Assembly: GCA_018389105.1 (NCBI GenBank)
Contig: JACATO010001547.1
Location: forward strand, 1-64,000
Direction: 5' to 3'
Origin: Nautilus pompilius
Lineage: Eukaryota; Mollusca; Cephalopoda; Nautilida; Nautilidae
DNA length: 64,000 nt
Shown here piece by piece: positions 60,913 to 64,000 of the stretch. The notes under the pieces are model-generated. The model was not told the DNA's origin, searched no databases, and worked only from the letters and a program-made list of their open reading frames with translations. The position numbers and the translations under genes are program-made. Numbering within the stretch: position 1 is the first letter of the stretch; each line of letters begins with the position of its first letter.

Positions 60913-61619
60913 CGCCGTCTCCGGCCAGCGCGGAGTTACGCCTCACTTCAGGTAGACTCCTTCCAAAGGCCTCGATGTAGATAGATGTCATTCTGCTGTC
61001 CATCAAGAAAGATGAAAACGCGACACGTAGCACCTGCGGTCAATATTTATTTCCAAAGCGAGTAAAGAGATCGTAACCGCACGAAACCAGGTACACTGCC
61101 ATCTAGAGGCTGTTCTGGTCACCGAGTCCAGCAAATGAAAAGTTGTTAGTTCAATACCTCGTTGTTTATTAATAAATGCATCAAATAAGCCAAAAATGCT
61201 TATAAACTCTGCATCAGGACACATAAATCGTTAATTTGTACTTCCTTATCACCTTATGCTTTTTGCATATTCATCGACTTTGCAAAATTATTTCCGAAAA
61301 TGATAAATGTAATTCACGTCGAGAGTGCGATGTTAATGGTCCTTACCATGTTTCTGTACGATTTGTTAATTGGCTACATTAGTGGTGGCTGATGCTGCTT
61401 TGTTTCGGATATACAAGGAGCATCTAAAACCGAAGTTGCACGAGAGGAAGGTTACCCGTTATCGTCTTTAAAGAATCCCGTTACTGGCAGTAGAAAATTT
61501 TTTGAAGGAAGTCGGAGTTACCGGTGGCGGTGTGAATCGATTAGAGAACGAAGTACTGAATCTGAAAAGCCGAGAAAGGAAGAGAACAAACGTGGAACCC
61601 AAAGATGGTGAATGAAATG
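60913..61619. other. Intergenic stretch, no gene recognised
   Basis: Short frames only. The part after about 61400 may be the 5' portion of the transposon remnant that follows. Confidence 0.45.
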
Positions 61620-62010
61620 TGAAGGGTACGGCGTTTGCTCGCCAGTTACTCAATTGGCGACACTCGACCGAGGTTGGCTGGATTCCCAGAAAAGAGAGAT
61701 ATCTCAACATTTAGCAACGACACGCAACTCCATCGGAGCATCGGGATGGATTTATGCCGCAGTAAGTCGTTGGTTCAGGACTCGCCGCTAAGCTCAGTAT
61801 ACGTTACGTCGCTAGGAAGGAGTCGAAAGGGATTCTTACTCGAAACTCCGACTTGCTTGCCCCCCACCCCTCAGTCTCCGCATCTGAACCCCGTTGAGCT
61901 TCCGTTGCTCCAACCTACGCCGTTGAGTTACGGAACAAGTTGCAAGAGACGTGGGAGCTACTTACAGGGCAACCACGGCGAGAAGTTACCGAACAGGAGG
62001 CCCTAAACAC
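61620..62010 (+). pseudogene. Tc1/mariner-like transposase remnant
   Basis: One plus-strand frame gives RKGFLLETPTCLPPTPQSPH followed by LNPVE (SPHLNPVE at 61875-61898). This corresponds to the transposase segment ending in SPDLNPIE, which holds the second catalytic Asp of the DD[E/D] triad; here that Asp is His. Twenty-nine bases further, in another frame, 61922-61969 reads VELRNKLQETWELLTG, matching the C-terminal ELR..LQ.EW helix of Tc1-like transposases. The lost catalytic residue and the frameshift indicate a dead copy. The upstream catalytic region is not readable and terminal inverted repeats were not found, so limits are approximate. Confidence 0.6.
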
Positions 62011-63439
62011 GTGCCGATGTCATTCACGGGGTCAGGTGATTAGGGAAAAAATTTAAAGAACAACGTCAGAATTAATGGTTCACGCTCTGATGCGCGGTAC
62101 ATTTTGATTCTCTTTTTCTGGTGCATTTTCTTTCTCATTAAAGTGTTAAAAAGACACAACAGTTTCTTCGTGTGCTGGGATTATATTTCTGAACCCCAGT
62201 AAAAAAAAATATTTGGAAGATTTAATTCATGAAAATGTATCACCTACAATTTTTATATGGATGTTGACTTTAATGTATATAGGACAAGCATTCCGCTCCT
62301 TCCCATCAACAAACCCTCGACTCAAAGGTCGACTCGCGAGGCCCGGTAACCTATCGTCCGACCGGTCAGAACTCGAGCACGCTGGACGGTTGCTTTGTTA
62401 CTCCGGCCTCTTTGTGACGGCGCCTGAGCTGACGAAAGCCGTGAGTCAGCTGCTATCGCTCTCGATGCCTTCTATTTATCCAGGTGTTCCGCCGTTAACT
62501 TCGCCGTAAACCTGCCATCGACTCCGCCAGCCTTGTAGCCGGCCGGCCCGCCACGCTGTTTTTGGCGAGATGACATTTGTATTGTCCGGTTACAATAACT
62601 CTTTCTAAACGGCCCCGTGTTTAATTCTTGCTACAGTCTGGGCTTCCTTGTTCCGGGGCCGCTATCTAGTTTCCCCGCTTGCAGCGTCGCGCTTCGGGTA
62701 CTTATAATCCAACCCCTCCCCTCCTCCATCAGGTTTACGGGGCCTACTAGCGTTCAGATGCAGATCTGAACCTCTAGAATTAAGCCTTACAATGATCCCG
62801 TTCCTACATCCGTTGCTGTTCCACCAAAACGGGTACTTAGCACAAACAGGGAAAACAGACGAGTGACGTTAAACTCCATGGCTGACGTATCAGGGACCAG
62901 ACAAAAATCAAGTCTTCGATCTTTCTGTAAATTACTGTGAAGATGGACTCTTCTGCCAGCAACAACAACAACAAAACAAACAAACAAGATTTAATTCACA
63001 GCAGCTGAACGATTGTTCTCCGAATATATGCTACAGGTGGAAAATCAATTTACCTCATAAGATGTTTTGGTACCAGAGCCGTGCATTTGGCGATGCGAAT
63101 GTTTTCATAATTGTAAATAAAAATACGAAGCAAAATAATTAGATAATTAAAACGCAGGTCATTGATTAGGGTAGTTTCCCATCACCTTGACAGTAGTAAT
63201 CCCAATAATAAAGAACTTGTGTTTCGGCGATCGGGTACTCAACGATGTTCCTTGGGTACAGGTAGGCTGAATTAGTTTCTAACACGTCTGCTATCCCGCC
63301 ACTTTAAGGGGAACACTTTTGCACAAAGGGTATTGAAAGAGACAATATACCTAGTTTAAAATATATAGACGGGGGCTAGCTAAAACAGAAAAGGGACACT
63401 GACTGGTACCCGCGCTGATTTGAGAAAATCCGGAGTTAG
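62011..63439. other. Intergenic stretch, no gene recognised
   Basis: Short frames only, none with a recognised domain. The first 150 bp may be the 3' end of the Tc1-like remnant. AACAACAACAAC lies at about 62959-62973. Confidence 0.5.
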
Positions 63440-63560
63440 TCGGCGGAAAAAAAAGGATGAGCCAACTCAACGGATATGCCGAGGGCCTTCGAGTTCGAAC
63501 CCCGATTGGCCTTGGACGTGGTTTGTTTTTTGCTCTTTCGTCATTTGTGGACGGCGAATG
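63440..63560 (+). mobile_element. Truncated tRNA-derived SINE
   Basis: CGAGTTCGAACCCCGATTGG at about 63490-63509 contains a B box and matches the corresponding stretch of the copy at 54.0 kb (CGAGTTCGAATCCCGATCGG). The body that follows is diverged, and no tail is evident. The 100-codon frame over it is incidental. Confidence 0.5.
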
Positions 63561-64000
63561 GGTTTCTTGCTAAATAGAGTTCTAGTAAAGTCTGAATCCG
63601 CGCCCATCGTGCCGCAAGATCAACATAGCCTCCTAGCGGACAACAGCGGAATTTCACCCCTTCACCAGGATTGTCCCCCCCCCCTTTGGAGACCATCGGT
63701 GTACGTCACAGCTGGTAGTTAGTTCCCTTCCAACCGCAAAATGTATCCAAGATGTCGGCCGTTTTCTGTTCTTTTACCGACATATGCGCACATTCCGAAA
63801 GGAAATTCCTCGAAGCTTGCGCCTATCGCCGTCTTTTGTTACAAAACTCTAAAGTTCTGCTCTCCGTTTAATGGTCAGTCAACACGTAATATATGAATAT
63901 GGATTAGAGCGACTACATCTGTGGCGTCGCCGATAAGTAATTTACTAAACAATATGTGAACGTAGTGTGCGCGTGCATTTTTTTTTTAAAATGACAGTCA
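63561..64000. other. Intergenic right edge, nothing recognised
   Basis: No coding or RNA feature seen. A C run lies at 63676-63684 and a T run near the end at 63979-63988. Confidence 0.5.

Overview
This window looks like repeat-rich, mostly intergenic DNA from an animal genome, probably an invertebrate and possibly a mollusc or other lophotrochozoan (low confidence; no gene here fixes the taxon). The reasons are AT-rich non-coding DNA, long microsatellites, tRNA-derived SINEs, decayed non-LTR, Penelope-like and Tc1-type remnants, and the absence of any dense operon-like gene layout. I found no intact protein-coding gene, rRNA or functional tRNA. The very long open frames at the left end and around 28-30 kb are artefacts of tandem repeats that lack stop triplets.

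Layout. 1-16555 is one side of a purine-rich satellite array that continues beyond the left edge of the window. Its unit is about 48 bp: a constant core around GAGGGAGCGGAAAGAGA followed by one of roughly ten variable segments. The array also has higher-order structure: multi-kilobase blocks recur about 5.2 and 5.7 kb apart. 16.6-21.0 kb is unrecognised AT-rich DNA. 21011-21510 holds exactly four 125-bp tandem units. 22.1-22.6 kb is a CT-rich low-complexity block. 23.4-23.9 kb holds a decayed RNase H and zinc-knuckle tail of a non-LTR retrotransposon. 26-27.5 kb carries microsatellites. 28148-30154 is a 33-bp minisatellite of about 61 units. 32657-32848 is eight perfect-length 24-bp units, each with a 12-bp palindrome.

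The right half (34-64 kb) mixes microsatellites with ancient mobile-element debris. It contains two related fold-back elements (34.5 and 46.3 kb), a reverse-transcriptase scrap (38.6 kb), a Penelope-like RT remnant on the minus strand (41.7-42.0 kb), and several tRNA-derived SINEs (43.8, 54.0, 60.6, 63.5 kb). The 60.6 kb SINE has a clear 12-bp target-site duplication. There are also two copies of a conserved dispersed-repeat motif (49.3 and 51.8 kb) and a Tc1/mariner-like remnant (61.6-62.0 kb). A possible promoter with a short first exon and splice donor lies at 35.5 kb; it is speculative.

The most notable material is repeat biology: the modular satellite with recurring G-quadruplex motifs and long-range block duplication, the fold-back family, and six perfect TGACGTCA palindromes in the non-satellite part. 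No new enzyme system or defence locus could be supported.
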